DNA of 64,000 nucleotides from Rhodococcus sp. BP22 (GCF_014281965.1 NZ_JACFTB010000004.1:124001-188000), one strand, 5' to 3'. Positions 28,052 to 37,939 are shown, counted from the stretch's first letter. Numbers and translations are program-made. Notes: generated by a model from the letters alone, not told the origin.

Positions 28052-29455
28052 TCACCACCACGGTTCCGGTCGCTGGAGATGCCATTGCAGCACGTTCTCC
28101 AGTTGTGCGGCAACGGAGACCAGCAGCGGTTCCGAGGATTCGTGGCCCATCAGCTGCATACCGATCGGCAGGCCGTTCATGGTGAAGCCGGCCGGGATGT
28201 TCACACTCGGCCATCCGAGAACGTTCCACGGCCAGGTGTAGGGACAGTGCTCGGTGATGATGCGGTCGGTCTCGCTGTTGGTCTTGTCGTCGATTGCTTC
28301 GATCAGCGGCGGTGGAGTAGCCGTCGTCGGAGCCAACACGATGTCGTATTCGTCGAATATTCGGCCGATACGACGCCGGATCCGCGGTTCCGCGGCGCGG
28401 GCTGCGCGCAGCGGCGCGCCGGCAAGGGCGCGCCCGTATTTGGCGTTGGCACGGGTACGCGGATCGGCCAGCGACGCATCCGGGAGTCGATCGAGCCAGG
28501 CTGCTACACCGGCCAGTGAACGGGGAAGGAAATTGAGACCTAATGTGATTCCGTAATTCGGATCGTCTACGACCACGTGATGGCCCAGTGATCGCAGTAC
28601 CGCTGCCATCTCGTAAGCCGCGGCCGAGATCTCGGGGTCCAATTTCGAGGGTGTCGGAATGAAGGGCTTGCGCAGGCTCAGCGCGATCCTGAGCGAACCC
28701 GGATTGCGACCGACCGCGTCCGAGACCAGCAACGGTGCAGGCTTGTGCAGATCGCCGTCGTGACTGCCCGAGACGATATCGAGCAGGAGTGCCGCGTCGG
28801 CGACGGTCCGCGCCAGCGGGCCGATGACGGTGATGCCGTTGAAGGCCTCGGGCTCCGGCCATGTCGAGATGCGTCCGCGCTGTGGTTTGATTCCGACGAG
28901 ATTTGTCCACGACGCCGGAATGCGCACCGAGCCCGCACCGTCGGAACCCATTGCTGCCGAGACCAATTCGGCGGCCACCGCCGCTGAGCTCCCGCCCGAT
29001 GAACCGCCGGGCGTGTGCGCACGACTCCAGGGATTTCGAGTGTGACCGAACGCGCTTCCACCGGTGAGCGGCCATTGTCCGAGTTCTGGACTGTTCGTTT
29101 TACCGACGATGACGGCACCGGCGTCGCGAAGTCTGCGCACTACCTCCGAATCGGCGGTTGCCCGCGGGAACTCCCCGGCACATCCGAATGCCGTCGGTTC
29201 ACCAGTGACATCGACGTCGTCCTTCACCGCGATCGGCACACCTAGAAGGGGAGCAGTGTGCCCCGTTGCGCGTAAACGATCGGTCTCCGCGGCCTCCCTC
29301 AGTGCGGCGTCACTTCGCACGATGCGGAACGCATTCAGAGTTGGCTGACTCTTCTCGATTCGGTCCAGCGACTCGGTGACGGCCGCAGTCGAGGTGATGC
29401 GGCCTGCTGCGAGTGCTGCGGCTTGTTCGACGAGGGTCGCACGAGAAAAATCCAC
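28052..29455 (-). CDS. Amidase (amidase signature family)
   Basis: The 467-residue protein has the amidase signature triad: Lys in GVPIAVKDDVDVTG near residue 77, Ser in the Gly/Ser loop THTPGGSSGGSSAAVAAEL-type region (GGSSGGSSAAVAA near 151) and the nucleophile Ser in GSDGAGSVRIPAS near 175. It hydrolyses carboxamides. The substrate cannot be inferred. It is the positional counterpart of M. tuberculosis amiA2 (Rv2363). It converges on era and is divergent from recO. Confidence 0.9.
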   Translation of the reverse strand: MDFSRATLVEQAAALAAGRITSTAAVTESLDRIEKSQPTLNAFRIVRSDAALREAAETDRLRATGHTAPLLGVPIAVKDDVDVTGEPTAFGCAGEFPRATADSEVVRRLRDAGAVIVGKTNSPELGQWPLTGGSAFGHTRNPWSRAHTPGGSSGGSSAAVAAELVSAAMGSDGAGSVRIPASWTNLVGIKPQRGRISTWPEPEAFNGITVIGPLARTVADAALLLDIVSGSHDGDLHKPAPLLVSDAVGRNPGSLRIALSLRKPFIPTPSKLDPEISAAAYEMAAVLRSLGHHVVVDDPNYGITLGLNFLPRSLAGVAAWLDRLPDASLADPRTRANAKYGRALAGAPLRAARAAEPRIRRRIGRIFDEYDIVLAPTTATPPPLIEAIDDKTNSETDRIITEHCPYTWPWNVLGWPSVNIPAGFTMNGLPIGMQLMGHESSEPLLVSVAAQLENVLQWHLQRPEPWW

Positions 29456-29523
29456 GCCTGCACAGTATCGAACCTGTGCGAGGGAGATGGGAACCGTCGG
29501 ACCAGCGTGGGAGTATTGAACAC

Positions 29524-30348
29524 GTGAGGCTCTATCGGGACAACGCAGTCGTGCTGCGCCAGCACAAGCTGGGCGAGGCCGATCGGATTGTCACGCTCCT
29601 GACCCGAGACAACGGAATCGTCCGGGCCGTCGCGAAGGGCGTCCGCCGCACGAAGTCGAAGTTCGGCGCGAGGCTGGAGCCGTTCGCTCACGTCGATGTT
29701 CTTCTCTACCCCGGACGCAACCTCGACATCGTCACGCAGGTCCACACCATCGACGCCTTCGGCGGCGATATCGTGACCGACTACGGCTGCTACACCACCG
29801 GATGCGCGATTCTCGAAACGGCGGAGCGGCTCGCGGGCGAAGAACATGCACCCGCCAGACGTCTGCACCAACTGACTGTCGGGGCGCTGCGAGCACTGGG
29901 CGACCGCGCTCGTCCACCAGAGCTGGTCCTCGACGCCTTCCTGCTTCGCGCAATGGGGTACGCCGGGTGGGCACCGTCGTTGACCGAGTGCGCCCGGTGC
30001 GCCGCTCCCGGCCCACATCGGGCGTTCCATGTCGCAGCCGGCGGCTCCGTCTGCGTTCACTGCAGGCCGCCCGGGGCGGCGACCCCGATGGCCGGTGTAC
30101 TCGATCTGATGGTTGCCCTCGAGCGTGGTGAGTGGATCTACACCGAGACGACGTCGACTGCGGTGCGTAGTCAGACGAGTGGCCTTGTCGCCGCGCATCT
30201 GCAATGGCATCTCGAGCGTCAGTTGCGGACGTTGCCCCTGATCGAACGATCGAAACCGCATCAGGTCGAGGCTGAGTCGGTCCGAATATCCACCGTCGGG
30301 CAGGATGAAGACCGTGATTCGACGACGCGAACCGCGTACACGGCCTGA
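29524..30348 (+). CDS. recO: DNA repair protein RecO
   Basis: The 274-residue protein has an N-terminal OB fold ([22 protein letters not shown]) and a zinc site of two CxxC pairs (CARCAAPG and CVHC near 155-185). It loads RecA onto SSB-coated ssDNA with RecR. GTG 29524 gives the family N-terminus; the open frame upstream is not coding. The last 44 bases overlap the start of uppS. Confidence 0.93.
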   Translation: MRLYRDNAVVLRQHKLGEADRIVTLLTRDNGIVRAVAKGVRRTKSKFGARLEPFAHVDVLLYPGRNLDIVTQVHTIDAFGGDIVTDYGCYTTGCAILETAERLAGEEHAPARRLHQLTVGALRALGDRARPPELVLDAFLLRAMGYAGWAPSLTECARCAAPGPHRAFHVAAGGSVCVHCRPPGAATPMAGVLDLMVALERGEWIYTETTSTAVRSQTSGLVAAHLQWHLERQLRTLPLIERSKPHQVEAESVRISTVGQDEDRDSTTRTAYTA

Positions 30349-31123
30349 CGAGGAGATCGCTGTACGCCCACCGGACCCGCATCCGTCGGGTGCCCGGCCG
30401 CCGATCCTGCAACCTGAGCTGATTCCGCGGCATGTCGCGTTGGTCATGGACGGCAACGGGCGGTGGGCGCAGGACCGAGGCCTGCCGCGTACCGCGGGAC
30501 ACGAGCGCGGCGAGGCCGTGCTCATGGATACGGTCAGTGGCTGCATCGACATCGGTGTGAAATGGCTCTCGGCCTATGCGTTCTCGACTGAGAACTGGAA
30601 GCGTAGTCCCGACGAGGTGAAATTCCTGATGGGATTCAACCGCGATGTCATTCGGCGTCGGCGCGACGAAATGAACGAGATGGGCGTTCGCGTTCGGTGG
30701 GCCGGCCGTCGACCTCGCCTGTGGCGCAGTGTGATCAAGGAGCTCGAGGTCGCCGAGGAGTTGACGAAGCATAATACCGTCATGACGCTGACGATGTGTG
30801 TCAACTATGGCGGCCGGGCCGAAATCGCTGACGCGACAAAGGAAATAGCGCGGCTGGTTGCGCAGGGAAAACTCGACCCGGAGAAGATCACCGAAGCGAC
30901 CGTCGCGAAGTATCTCGACGAGCCCGACATGCCCGACGTCGATCTGTTTCTGCGTCCGTCCGGTGAGCAGCGCACGTCCAACTTCCTGCTGTGGCAATCG
31001 GCCTACGCGGAGTTCGTATTTCAAAAGAAGCTGTTCCCGGACTTCGACCGCCGGGATCTGTGGGCGGCATGTGTCGAATTCGCTTCCAGAGACCGCAGAT
31101 TCGGTGGAGTCAAGTATGAGTGA
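30305..31123 (+). CDS. uppS: Isoprenyl (decaprenyl) diphosphate synthase
   Basis: The 272-residue cis-prenyltransferase has [10 protein letters not shown] near residue 47 (catalytic Asp), [12 protein letters not shown] near 93 and [11 protein letters not shown] near 218, plus the C-terminal [10 protein letters not shown]. It makes the long-chain lipid carrier for peptidoglycan and arabinogalactan. It corresponds to mycobacterial Rv2361c, a Z,E-decaprenyl synthase. ATG 30305 lies directly after an AGG, while GTG 30314 has better spacing and may be the true start. It overlaps recO and the next gene. Confidence 0.93.
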   Translation: MKTVIRRREPRTRPDEEIAVRPPDPHPSGARPPILQPELIPRHVALVMDGNGRWAQDRGLPRTAGHERGEAVLMDTVSGCIDIGVKWLSAYAFSTENWKRSPDEVKFLMGFNRDVIRRRRDEMNEMGVRVRWAGRRPRLWRSVIKELEVAEELTKHNTVMTLTMCVNYGGRAEIADATKEIARLVAQGKLDPEKITEATVAKYLDEPDMPDVDLFLRPSGEQRTSNFLLWQSAYAEFVFQKKLFPDFDRRDLWAACVEFASRDRRFGGVKYE

Positions 31124-31511
31124 ACAGTTGTCCCTGCAATCCCGCGCCCAGATTGCGCTGGCCCAGTTCGCGACCGTCACAGTGGCAGACGAGGGGTCGC
31201 TGGGGTTCGATTATGCGGGGGCCTTGTGCTCGTTGCGTTCGCTAGTGCTGTCGCCGGGTCTCGAAGTGCTTTCTCTGACAGCGGTTCTGGCGTGGGATCG
31301 CCCGGTGAAGGCCTCGCTGCACAAGAAGGTCGCAGACCGAAACGCCGAGTCGCAGTTCGGCTCGATCTCGGTCAATGTCAACGGAAAGATGGCCGACGTA
31401 CTGCTGCGGTACACATTTCCGGCCAGCGGACTCGACGACGAACCGCTGATGACGATGTTGGTCCTCGTGCTCGCAGGCGTCGAGAAGGCACGTGTAGGAC
31501 TTTTGCCCTGA
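31116..31511 (+). CDS. Conserved hypothetical protein (Rv2360c position)
   Basis: The 131-residue protein starts [15 protein letters not shown]. It is soluble, with a predicted mixed alpha/beta pattern ([35 protein letters not shown]). No catalytic motif was recognised. ATG 31116 overlaps the uppS stop by eight bases, so it is co-translated. Mycobacteria keep a small hypothetical gene here between uppS and zur. Function unknown. Confidence 0.65.
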   Translation: MSEQLSLQSRAQIALAQFATVTVADEGSLGFDYAGALCSLRSLVLSPGLEVLSLTAVLAWDRPVKASLHKKVADRNAESQFGSISVNVNGKMADVLLRYTFPASGLDDEPLMTMLVLVLAGVEKARVGLLP

Positions 31512-31533
31512 CGCCTGCTCGCGGAGGGTCGGG

Positions 31534-31974
31534 CTAGGAGCCTGCTCGGCACTCGCTACAGGTGCCGAAGATTTCGACCGTGTGGCTGACGTCGCTGAAG
31601 CCGTTGTCCTCGGCGACGTCCTGCGACCATTTCTCCACGTCTGCGCCCTCGACCTCGACGGTGTAGCCACAGAGGCGGCACACCAGATGGTGGTGATGCC
31701 CCGACGAGCATCGCCGATATACCGATTCGCCGGTGTCGATGCGAAGAACGTCCACGGTGCCTGCGTCGGCGAGGGTCTGCAACGTGCGGTAGACGGTGGT
31801 GAGGCCGATGCCTTCTCCACGCTTGCGGAGTTCGTCGTGCAGATCCTGCGCGGATCGGAACTCCTCGATGCTGTCCAAGAGGTCGGAGATCGCGCTCCGC
31901 TGTTTGGTGGCCCGCACCCCTGCTACGACGGGCTTTCGGGGACGGGCAGTATCGGTCGACGAACTGTCGGTCAT
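31534..31974 (-). CDS. zur: Zinc uptake regulator Zur (FurB)
   Basis: The 146-residue Fur-family repressor has an N-terminal winged helix (GEGIGLTTVYRTLQTLADAG near 53), the His-rich SSGHHHHLVCRLCG and two structural zinc pairs C99/C102 and C139/C142. It represses zinc uptake genes when zinc is present. It follows smtB by eight bases, so the pair form one transcript with opposite zinc logic, as in mycobacteria. Confidence 0.93.
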   Translation of the reverse strand: MTDSSSTDTARPRKPVVAGVRATKQRSAISDLLDSIEEFRSAQDLHDELRKRGEGIGLTTVYRTLQTLADAGTVDVLRIDTGESVYRRCSSGHHHHLVCRLCGYTVEVEGADVEKWSQDVAEDNGFSDVSHTVEIFGTCSECRAGS

Positions 31975-31982
31975 GGGTAACT

Positions 31983-32387
31983 TCAGCCTTCCTCGGCATG
32001 TGCGACGGCGTCGACGACGATGTGTGACAGATGGTCGTCGACGAGACGGTAGAGAACTTCGCGGCCGTTGCGCTCACCGCGGACGACCCCGGCAGCCTTG
32101 AGAACCCGCAGGTGTTGGCTGATCAACGGCTGTGTGACGCCGAGGGCGCCGACCAGCTCGTGTACGCAGCGCTCCGATTCGCGTAGTTGAAGCACGATCG
32201 CGATACGTACCGGTGCAGCGAGAGCGCGCAGGATGTCGCCTGCGGCTGCGAGTGTTTCTTTGGGTGGGATCGGTGCCGGGGGAGCAGATGCGAACGGGTC
32301 GTGGGAATGGTCGTCGAGAGCCTGAGATGGGGGATCGTCGGCAGCATCATCGTTCCGGTGTGAGGGGTTCGTCTCCATCGTTGCCAA
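31983..32387 (-). CDS. smtB: ArsR/SmtB-family zinc-responsive repressor
   Basis: The 134-residue winged-helix protein has AAPVRIAIVLQLRESERCVHEL near residue 58 and recognition helix VTQPLISQHLRVLKAAG near 84. Acidic and His residues in the N-terminal tail and C-terminal helix (LSHIVVDAVAHAEEG) can form the alpha-5 zinc site. It derepresses when zinc binds and controls the smtB-zur operon. The likely operator is the set of repeats at 32449-32490. Confidence 0.9.
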   Translation of the reverse strand: MATMETNPSHRNDDAADDPPSQALDDHSHDPFASAPPAPIPPKETLAAAGDILRALAAPVRIAIVLQLRESERCVHELVGALGVTQPLISQHLRVLKAAGVVRGERNGREVLYRLVDDHLSHIVVDAVAHAEEG

Positions 32388-32448
32388 GAGGATCTCCCTA
32401 CTTTCAGAACGTCTTTCGCCGGTGTCAGGCCCGCGTACTTGGTGTTAA

Positions 32449-32490
32449 TGCAAATCACTTCCATTTTGATATGCAGGAGTATGCATGTCA
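32449..32490. promoter_or_regulatory. Operator candidate for SmtB/Zur
   Basis: Three alternating half-sites lie in an A/T-rich patch: TGCAAATCA (32449-32457), TGATATGCA (32467-32475) and TGCATGTCA (32482-32490). Neighbouring halves are inverted with one mismatch each and spacers of nine and six bases. The patch lies 60 bases upstream of smtB and 107 bases before glyS. Zinc repressors use such imperfect A/T-rich palindromes, so SmtB autoregulation is the simplest reading (inference). Confidence 0.55.
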
Positions 32491-32596
32491 AACCAAATGG
32501 GGACCGTTCGGATATACGCCGCCCGACCGATAGGCTGGCGCGAGGCCAAGCGCCTGCAACTACCCCCTCGAACACCGAAGATGGAGAGCTCCGCCA

Positions 32597-33982
32597 GTGG
32601 CACCCAAGTCCAAAGTCGACACCGTCGCCAACCTCGCCAAGCGCCGAGGTCTCGTATACCCCTGCGGCGAGATCTACGGAGGCACCAAGTCTGCCTGGGA
32701 CTATGGCCCGCTGGGCGTCGAGCTCAAAGAGAACATCAAGAAGCAGTGGTGGCGGAACATGGTCACCAGCCGCGAAGACACCGTCGGCCTCGACTCGTCG
32801 GTCATTCTGCCGCGTCAGGTCTGGGAAGCGTCGGGTCACGTCGAAACCTTCAGTGATCCGCTCGTCGAATCTCTGATCACCCACAAGCGTTACCGCGCCG
32901 ATCATCTGCTCGAAGCGTACGAGGAGAAGCACGGGCATCCGCCGGAGAACGGCCTCGCCGATATCCGCGATCCCGAGACCGGCGACCCGGGCCAGTGGAC
33001 CGAACCACGCGCGTTCTCGGGCCTTCTCAAGACGTTCCTCGGACCGGTCGACAACGAGGAAGGGCTGCACTACCTGCGGCCCGAGACTGCTCAGGGCATT
33101 TTCGTGAACTTCGCCAACGTGCTGACGACCTCACGCAAGAAGCCGCCGTTCGGCATCGGCCAGATCGGCAAGAGCTTCCGCAACGAAATCACCCCCGGAA
33201 ACTTCATCTTCCGCACTCGCGAGTTCGAGCAGATGGAGATGGAATTCTTCGTCAAGCCCGGCGAGGACGAGGAGTGGCACGAGTACTGGATCGACTACCG
33301 CATGAAGTGGTACACCGACCTCGGTATCGACCCGGAGAACCTGCGCCTGTACGAGCATGCCAAGGAGAAGCTCTCGCACTACTCCAAGCGGACCGTCGAC
33401 ATCGAGTACCGGTTCGGCTTCCAGGGAAGCGCCTGGGGTGAACTCGAGGGCGTCGCCAACCGCACCGATTACGACCTCTCGGTGCACTCGAAGGCATCCG
33501 GCCAGGACCTGAGCTACTACGAGCAGGCCACCGACACCCGCTACACGCCGTACGTCATCGAGCCGGCGGCCGGTCTGACTCGTTCGCTGATGGCATTCCT
33601 CGTCGACGCGTACTCAGAGGACGAGGCACCCAACGCCAAGGGTGGCGTCGACAAGCGCGTCGTACTCAAGCTCGACCGCCGCCTCGCGCCGGTCAAGGTT
33701 GCCGTTCTGCCGCTCTCACGTAATGCCGATCTGACGCCGAAAGCGAAGGACCTGGCACAGCAATTGCGTCAGTACTGGAACGTGGAATTCGACGACGCCG
33801 GAGCCATCGGCCGTCGATACCGTCGCCAGGACGAGATCGGTACGCCGTTCTGCATCACCGTCGACTTCGACACGCTCGACGACCATGCCGTCACCATCCG
33901 CGAGCGCGACACGATGGCGCAGGAGCGGGTTGCTCTCGATCAGGTCGAGGGCTACCTCGCGCAGCGGTTGCTCGGAGCCTAG
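32597..33982 (+). CDS. glyS: Glycyl-tRNA synthetase, class II
   Basis: The 461-residue enzyme is the eukaryote/archaea-like alpha2 type used by actinobacteria. It has [17 protein letters not shown] near residue 10, motif 2-like [25 protein letters not shown] near 195 and motif 3 [13 protein letters not shown] near 317. A C-terminal anticodon-binding domain starts around 360. It charges tRNA-Gly. The start is GTG at 32597. Confidence 0.96.
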   Translation: MAPKSKVDTVANLAKRRGLVYPCGEIYGGTKSAWDYGPLGVELKENIKKQWWRNMVTSREDTVGLDSSVILPRQVWEASGHVETFSDPLVESLITHKRYRADHLLEAYEEKHGHPPENGLADIRDPETGDPGQWTEPRAFSGLLKTFLGPVDNEEGLHYLRPETAQGIFVNFANVLTTSRKKPPFGIGQIGKSFRNEITPGNFIFRTREFEQMEMEFFVKPGEDEEWHEYWIDYRMKWYTDLGIDPENLRLYEHAKEKLSHYSKRTVDIEYRFGFQGSAWGELEGVANRTDYDLSVHSKASGQDLSYYEQATDTRYTPYVIEPAAGLTRSLMAFLVDAYSEDEAPNAKGGVDKRVVLKLDRRLAPVKVAVLPLSRNADLTPKAKDLAQQLRQYWNVEFDDAGAIGRRYRRQDEIGTPFCITVDFDTLDDHAVTIRERDTMAQERVALDQVEGYLAQRLLGA

Positions 33983-33991
33983 AACGCCGAA

Positions 33992-34028
33992 GTCGAGGTG
34001 ACCGAACGTCGTGTTCGGTCACCTCGAC
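33992..34028. terminator. Bidirectional terminator, glyS / TPM-domain gene
   Basis: GTCGAGGTGACCGAAC (33992-34007) and its complement (34013-34028) form a perfect 16-bp stem with a five-base loop between the convergent genes. There is no strong T-run, but the stem is very stable. Confidence 0.8.
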
Positions 34029-34069
34029 TCAGGTTCGCACAACCTCGGCGACCGGACGCGACCAGTCGT

Positions 34070-36097
34070 CTAGAACCGGCCGCCACCGCCACCGAAACCG
34101 CCGCCGCCACCGCCTCCTCCGCCGAAGCCGCCCCCGCCGCCGAAGCCGCCTCCACCGAAGCCGCCGCCCCCGCCGCGTAGGACGCTGTTGATGAGGATTC
34201 CGCCGAGGACCGCGCCGGCCATATTCCCACCGCCACCGCCTCCGCGTGGGCGATTGCGATCTTCCCAGTCTCGGACGTCGGCCTGCGCGCTCTGAGATGC
34301 CTGCGTGGCCAATTGTGCTGCGGCCTGAGCATGCTGGAGCGCCTTCGCCGGGTCCGAGGACTCCAGCTGGCGGGCGGCTTCGAAATGCCGCTCCGATTCT
34401 GCGAGGCGGGTTCGCGCTTCGGCTCCGACGCCGCCGCGTCGGGTCGATATGTAGTCCTTGGCAGCGGTGATCTGCGACTGAGCCGCGCCGATGTCACGCG
34501 CGAGTCGTGCGCGCAGAAGCTCCTCCTGCTCTTTCACCTCGGTTGCGTCTTCGATCGTTGCGTCCAGTTGTTGATCGGCAGCAACGAGTTGGTTGTAACT
34601 TCCGAGCGGATCCGATGCCTGGGACGCCTCGGCATTGCGTAGTGCCTGTTCGGCCGCTGCGCGCGCCTTGTCCAAATCGGGCCCACCGTGCCGACTGAGA
34701 GTTGCAGCGGCGGCGATGTCTTTGCGCACCTCTTCGATGGCGGCCGGAAGTGTCGCTATCGCATTACGGATATCGCTCTGCGCGTGGTCGACTGCGTCGA
34801 GCAATGCCCGTGCGTGTTCGGCTGCTTTTTCTGCGGTTCGGACGGCAGAGACCAGTTCGCCCTGTTTGCCTGCGGGTCGTGCAGCTGCCTCTCGGCCGAC
34901 GGCGATGTTCGACTCGGCGAGTTCGATTGCCTCGCGAGCCATATCGACGTTGGCTTCGATAGATGCGAGCGCAGCCGGCGCAAATTCGGTGCGCAATTGT
35001 TCTAGAATCTGCTGCGATTCGGGGATTCGGACGGTCAAGCCGACGACGGTCTGCGTCAGCGAATCCAACTTCGAACCGGCGTTGATGAGCAGATCTCGCA
35101 TCGATTCGAATTCCGCTACGCGAGAGTCGAGTTCGTGATCGGCTCGGCCGCACGAGGAAATGATGTGAATGAGCATGGAGCGTCGTTGATCCGGCGTTTC
35201 CGGAATGGCGTCGTCGAGACGCTGACGCATTTCGAACGCGGAAGCGAGTGCTTTCTTTGCTTCCTCGTATGCACTGATGAAGGGCGCTGCAGTTCGATCT
35301 CCGAACTCCGATCGCGCGATGGTCAACTCTTCCTCGCTGGCGCGCACGGCGTTGTCCGTCTCGACGAGCATCGAATGGGCGCGAGCATCGAGTACATCGA
35401 GCGGAAGCGCACTGAGTGCGGCAGTGTCGGTCGGATCGATGGTGTGCGCTGCTTCGATGCTCGCCTTGCGTAGCTTCTTTTTTCGCCGAGAGGAGTAGGC
35501 GACAGCTCCGCCACCGGCGACGAGTACCGCGCCCGCACCGATCAACCACGGTGTACCGGACCCGTCCGAGCCGGAGGAGGTGTAGGCCTCGTCGAGGCTT
35601 CCTGCGGTGGAGATGGCCGCGCCGGACCAATCTCGCTGTGCCAACGCCGGCTCGATCTGATCTACACGGATCGACTCTTGCTCCGCCGCGGTGATCTCCG
35701 TCAAGGACTTGTCGACGCCGAGGTAGTACGCCCGGCCGTCCGTCGCCACCGCAAGGAGTACGTCCCGCTGCCCGAAATCGCTCGCGGTGTACGTCTGTTG
35801 CGCCCAACTCTCGGAGGACAAGTTGTCGAAATCGGAGACGAAAGTAACCCAGAGCCGGATACGGCTGTTGTTGTAAAGATCGTCGATCGCGGCCTGAATA
35901 TCTCCGGTGCTCTGCTCGTCGAGCACCTGCACTTCGTCGGTGATCTGCGTGTCGAGGCGCGACGGCGGTTCGGCCGAGGCGGTCCCGGCGGCGCCGAGTA
36001 AAGCGGTGAATCCCAGGACGGTGGTGAGTGCGCTGTATGCGAGAACTCTCCGGACCGCAACGAACGCGGGCCGGTGCTCTGCCTGATCGACTGCCAT
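34070..36097 (-). CDS. TPM-domain membrane protein with Gly-rich tail
   Basis: The protein has about 675 residues. It has a signal peptide with cleavage near GTASAEPP, then an extracytoplasmic TPM domain (DEVQVLDEQSTGDIQAAI near 42, ALAQRDWSGAAI near 135). One span follows around 165 (WLIGAGAVLVAGGGAVAY), then about 400 residues of coiled-coil-rich cytoplasmic helices. It ends in about 30 residues made almost only of Gly with spaced Phe. ATG 36097 gives the best signal peptide; a GTG at 36133 is in frame. Rv2345 is the positional counterpart. Function unknown; TPM domains occur in photosystem-repair and membrane-stress proteins. Confidence 0.8.
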   Translation of the reverse strand: MAVDQAEHRPAFVAVRRVLAYSALTTVLGFTALLGAAGTASAEPPSRLDTQITDEVQVLDEQSTGDIQAAIDDLYNNSRIRLWVTFVSDFDNLSSESWAQQTYTASDFGQRDVLLAVATDGRAYYLGVDKSLTEITAAEQESIRVDQIEPALAQRDWSGAAISTAGSLDEAYTSSGSDGSGTPWLIGAGAVLVAGGGAVAYSSRRKKKLRKASIEAAHTIDPTDTAALSALPLDVLDARAHSMLVETDNAVRASEEELTIARSEFGDRTAAPFISAYEEAKKALASAFEMRQRLDDAIPETPDQRRSMLIHIISSCGRADHELDSRVAEFESMRDLLINAGSKLDSLTQTVVGLTVRIPESQQILEQLRTEFAPAALASIEANVDMAREAIELAESNIAVGREAAARPAGKQGELVSAVRTAEKAAEHARALLDAVDHAQSDIRNAIATLPAAIEEVRKDIAAAATLSRHGGPDLDKARAAAEQALRNAEASQASDPLGSYNQLVAADQQLDATIEDATEVKEQEELLRARLARDIGAAQSQITAAKDYISTRRGGVGAEARTRLAESERHFEAARQLESSDPAKALQHAQAAAQLATQASQSAQADVRDWEDRNRPRGGGGGGNMAGAVLGGILINSVLRGGGGGFGGGGFGGGGGFGGGGGGGGGFGGGGGRF

Positions 36098-36125
36098 AGG
36101 TACCGAACTTACCGGGAGGACAACC

Positions 36126-36141
36126 CATGACACATGTCATG
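36126..36141. promoter_or_regulatory. CATGACA-CA-TGTCATG palindrome, likely DesR-type site
   Basis: Seven-base perfect arms (36126-36132 and 36135-36141) flank a 2-base centre. A third half-site CATGAC lies at 36149-36154, and another CATGACA covers the ABC ATPase start at 36199. It lies 59 bases upstream of the exporter operon, whose last gene encodes a NarL/DesR-like regulator. Regulators of that group bind ATGACA/TGTCAT-like repeats, so autoregulation is likely (inference). Confidence 0.6.
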
Positions 36142-36199
36142 CCGAGAACATGACGCACGGAAGGGGTTCGACGCCCTCGACGCGAGCAGTGTTGATCTC

Positions 36200-37111
36200 A
36201 TGACAACGACACCTTCGGTGCATCTGGACCACCTGAGCAAATCTTTCGGAAATGTCCGAGCCGTCGCGGACGTGAGTCTGCGTATCGAGCCGGGGGAAGT
36301 GGTGGCTTTCCTCGGCCCCAATGGCGCGGGGAAGACGACCACCATCGACATGATGCTCGGTCTGGCGCGACCGGACTCCGGGACGGTGAGCATCTTCGGT
36401 GAGACACCCGCAGACGCGATCAGCGCGGGGCGGGTCTCGGCCGTGATGCAGTCGGGTGGTCTGCTCAGAGACCTCACGGTGCGCGAAACGGTCCGGCTCA
36501 CCGCTGCATTGTTTCCGCGGACACAACCGGTCGACGAGGTCATCGAACGCGCCGGAATCACCGCCATCGCCGACCGACGTGTCGCGAAGTGCTCGGGCGG
36601 TGAGCAGCAACGCCTGCGGTTCGCGTTGGCACTTCTGCCCGAGCCCGATCTGCTCGTCCTCGACGAGCCGACGACCGGGATGGATGTGAAGGGGCGACGT
36701 GATTTCTGGAACGCCATTCGCACCGACGCGCGAAGCGGGCGCACCGTTCTCTTCGCTACCCACTATCTAGACGAGGCAGATGCCTACGCAGATCGCATCG
36801 TGCTGCTTCGCCACGGGCGGATCGTCGCCGACGGCAGTGCCGCGGAGGTCAAGAACCTGGCATCCGGTCGCACCGTGACTGCCACGGCCATCGATGTCGA
36901 TCAGCGGGCACTCCTGGCAATTCCGGGGGTCGACCGGGTGGAAACGCGGGGAGATCGAGTGATCGTCCACGGACAGGACTCGGACGCCGTTGCGCGCTAC
37001 CTGCTCGGCATCGACGCCGTCGACCTCGAAATTGTCTCTCGGGGACTCGAAGACGCATTTCTCGCACTGACCACCGACTATCCAGCAGATCTCGCAGGGA
37101 GTTCGATATGA
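36200..37111 (+). CDS. ABC-2 exporter ATP-binding protein
   Basis: The 303-residue ABC ATPase has Walker A GPNGAGKTT near residue 39, signature CSGGEQQRLRFALAL near 132, Walker B LLVLDEPTTGMD near 154 and H-loop FATHYLDEADAY near 188. A drug-export-type C-terminal tail follows. ATG 36200 is the family start; the open frame upstream is not coding. It is coupled to the permease by ATGA overlap. The substrate is probably a lipid or antibiotic-like compound (inference from family). Confidence 0.9.
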   Translation: MTTTPSVHLDHLSKSFGNVRAVADVSLRIEPGEVVAFLGPNGAGKTTTIDMMLGLARPDSGTVSIFGETPADAISAGRVSAVMQSGGLLRDLTVRETVRLTAALFPRTQPVDEVIERAGITAIADRRVAKCSGGEQQRLRFALALLPEPDLLVLDEPTTGMDVKGRRDFWNAIRTDARSGRTVLFATHYLDEADAYADRIVLLRHGRIVADGSAAEVKNLASGRTVTATAIDVDQRALLAIPGVDRVETRGDRVIVHGQDSDAVARYLLGIDAVDLEIVSRGLEDAFLALTTDYPADLAGSSI

Positions 37112-37896
37112 CTGCAACACAGATGACTTCGCGTCCGACCCTGAATCTCGGCGGATTCAGCCCCACATTCCTCGGCCTGGAGATCAAGAGATTGATTCGC
37201 AACCGTCGGACGGTGCTGTTCACCCTCGTCATGCCGCCGGTGTTCTTCGTCATCTTCGGGACCGCGTCGGACTACTCGTCGAACTACGCGTTCGCACACG
37301 GCAACGTCACCGCGTTCATCGCCATCAGCATGGCGGTCTACGGGGCGATGCTCGCCGCTACCAGCGGGGGCGCAATGGTCTCCGTGGAACGTGCACAGGG
37401 ATGGAGTCGACAACTGCGTTTGACCCCGTTGAAGCCGGTCGCCTACATCGTCACCAAGATGGCAGTGGCGATGACCATGGGACTGGCATCCATCGTCGTC
37501 GTGTTCGCGGTAGCTTCCGTCTTCGGCGCTGATATGCCGATCTGGGTGTGGATCTCGACGGGCGTCATCGCATGGCTCGGTAGTTCGGTCTTCGCGGCCT
37601 TCGGATTGTTCATGGGATATCTCCTCCCATCCGAGAACGTCATGCAGGTACTCGGCCCAGTTCTCGCCGTTCTCGCGTTCGCAGGCGGGCTCTTCGTGCC
37701 GCTGGCAGACGGCGGCTGGTTCCCTTTTGTCTCCAAGTTCACCCCGCTTTACGGGCTGGCCACGGTGGCACGCGCTCCCTTCACCGATCCCAGCGCCGCT
37801 ACCCTCGCGGTGGCCGTGCTCAATCTCGCGGTGTGGGCAGGCGTATTCATCTTCGGTGCCGCTGTGCTGTTCCGTCGCGATACCCAACGTGTCTGA
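37108..37896 (+). CDS. ABC-2 type exporter permease
   Basis: The 262-residue membrane protein has an N-terminal cytoplasmic helix (LGLEIKRLIRNRRTVLFTLVMP) and six predicted spans, the ABC-2 membrane layout. GLFVPLADGGWFPFVSKFTPLYGLA near 197 is the usual late motif. It partners with the preceding ATPase. The start overlaps that gene's stop, and the histidine kinase follows closely. Confidence 0.9.
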   Translation: MTATQMTSRPTLNLGGFSPTFLGLEIKRLIRNRRTVLFTLVMPPVFFVIFGTASDYSSNYAFAHGNVTAFIAISMAVYGAMLAATSGGAMVSVERAQGWSRQLRLTPLKPVAYIVTKMAVAMTMGLASIVVVFAVASVFGADMPIWVWISTGVIAWLGSSVFAAFGLFMGYLLPSENVMQVLGPVLAVLAFAGGLFVPLADGGWFPFVSKFTPLYGLATVARAPFTDPSAATLAVAVLNLAVWAGVFIFGAAVLFRRDTQRV

Positions 37897-37939
37897 TTCT
37901 TCGCTCACTCGTGCTGCCGACACCGATAACGTAGGCAAC

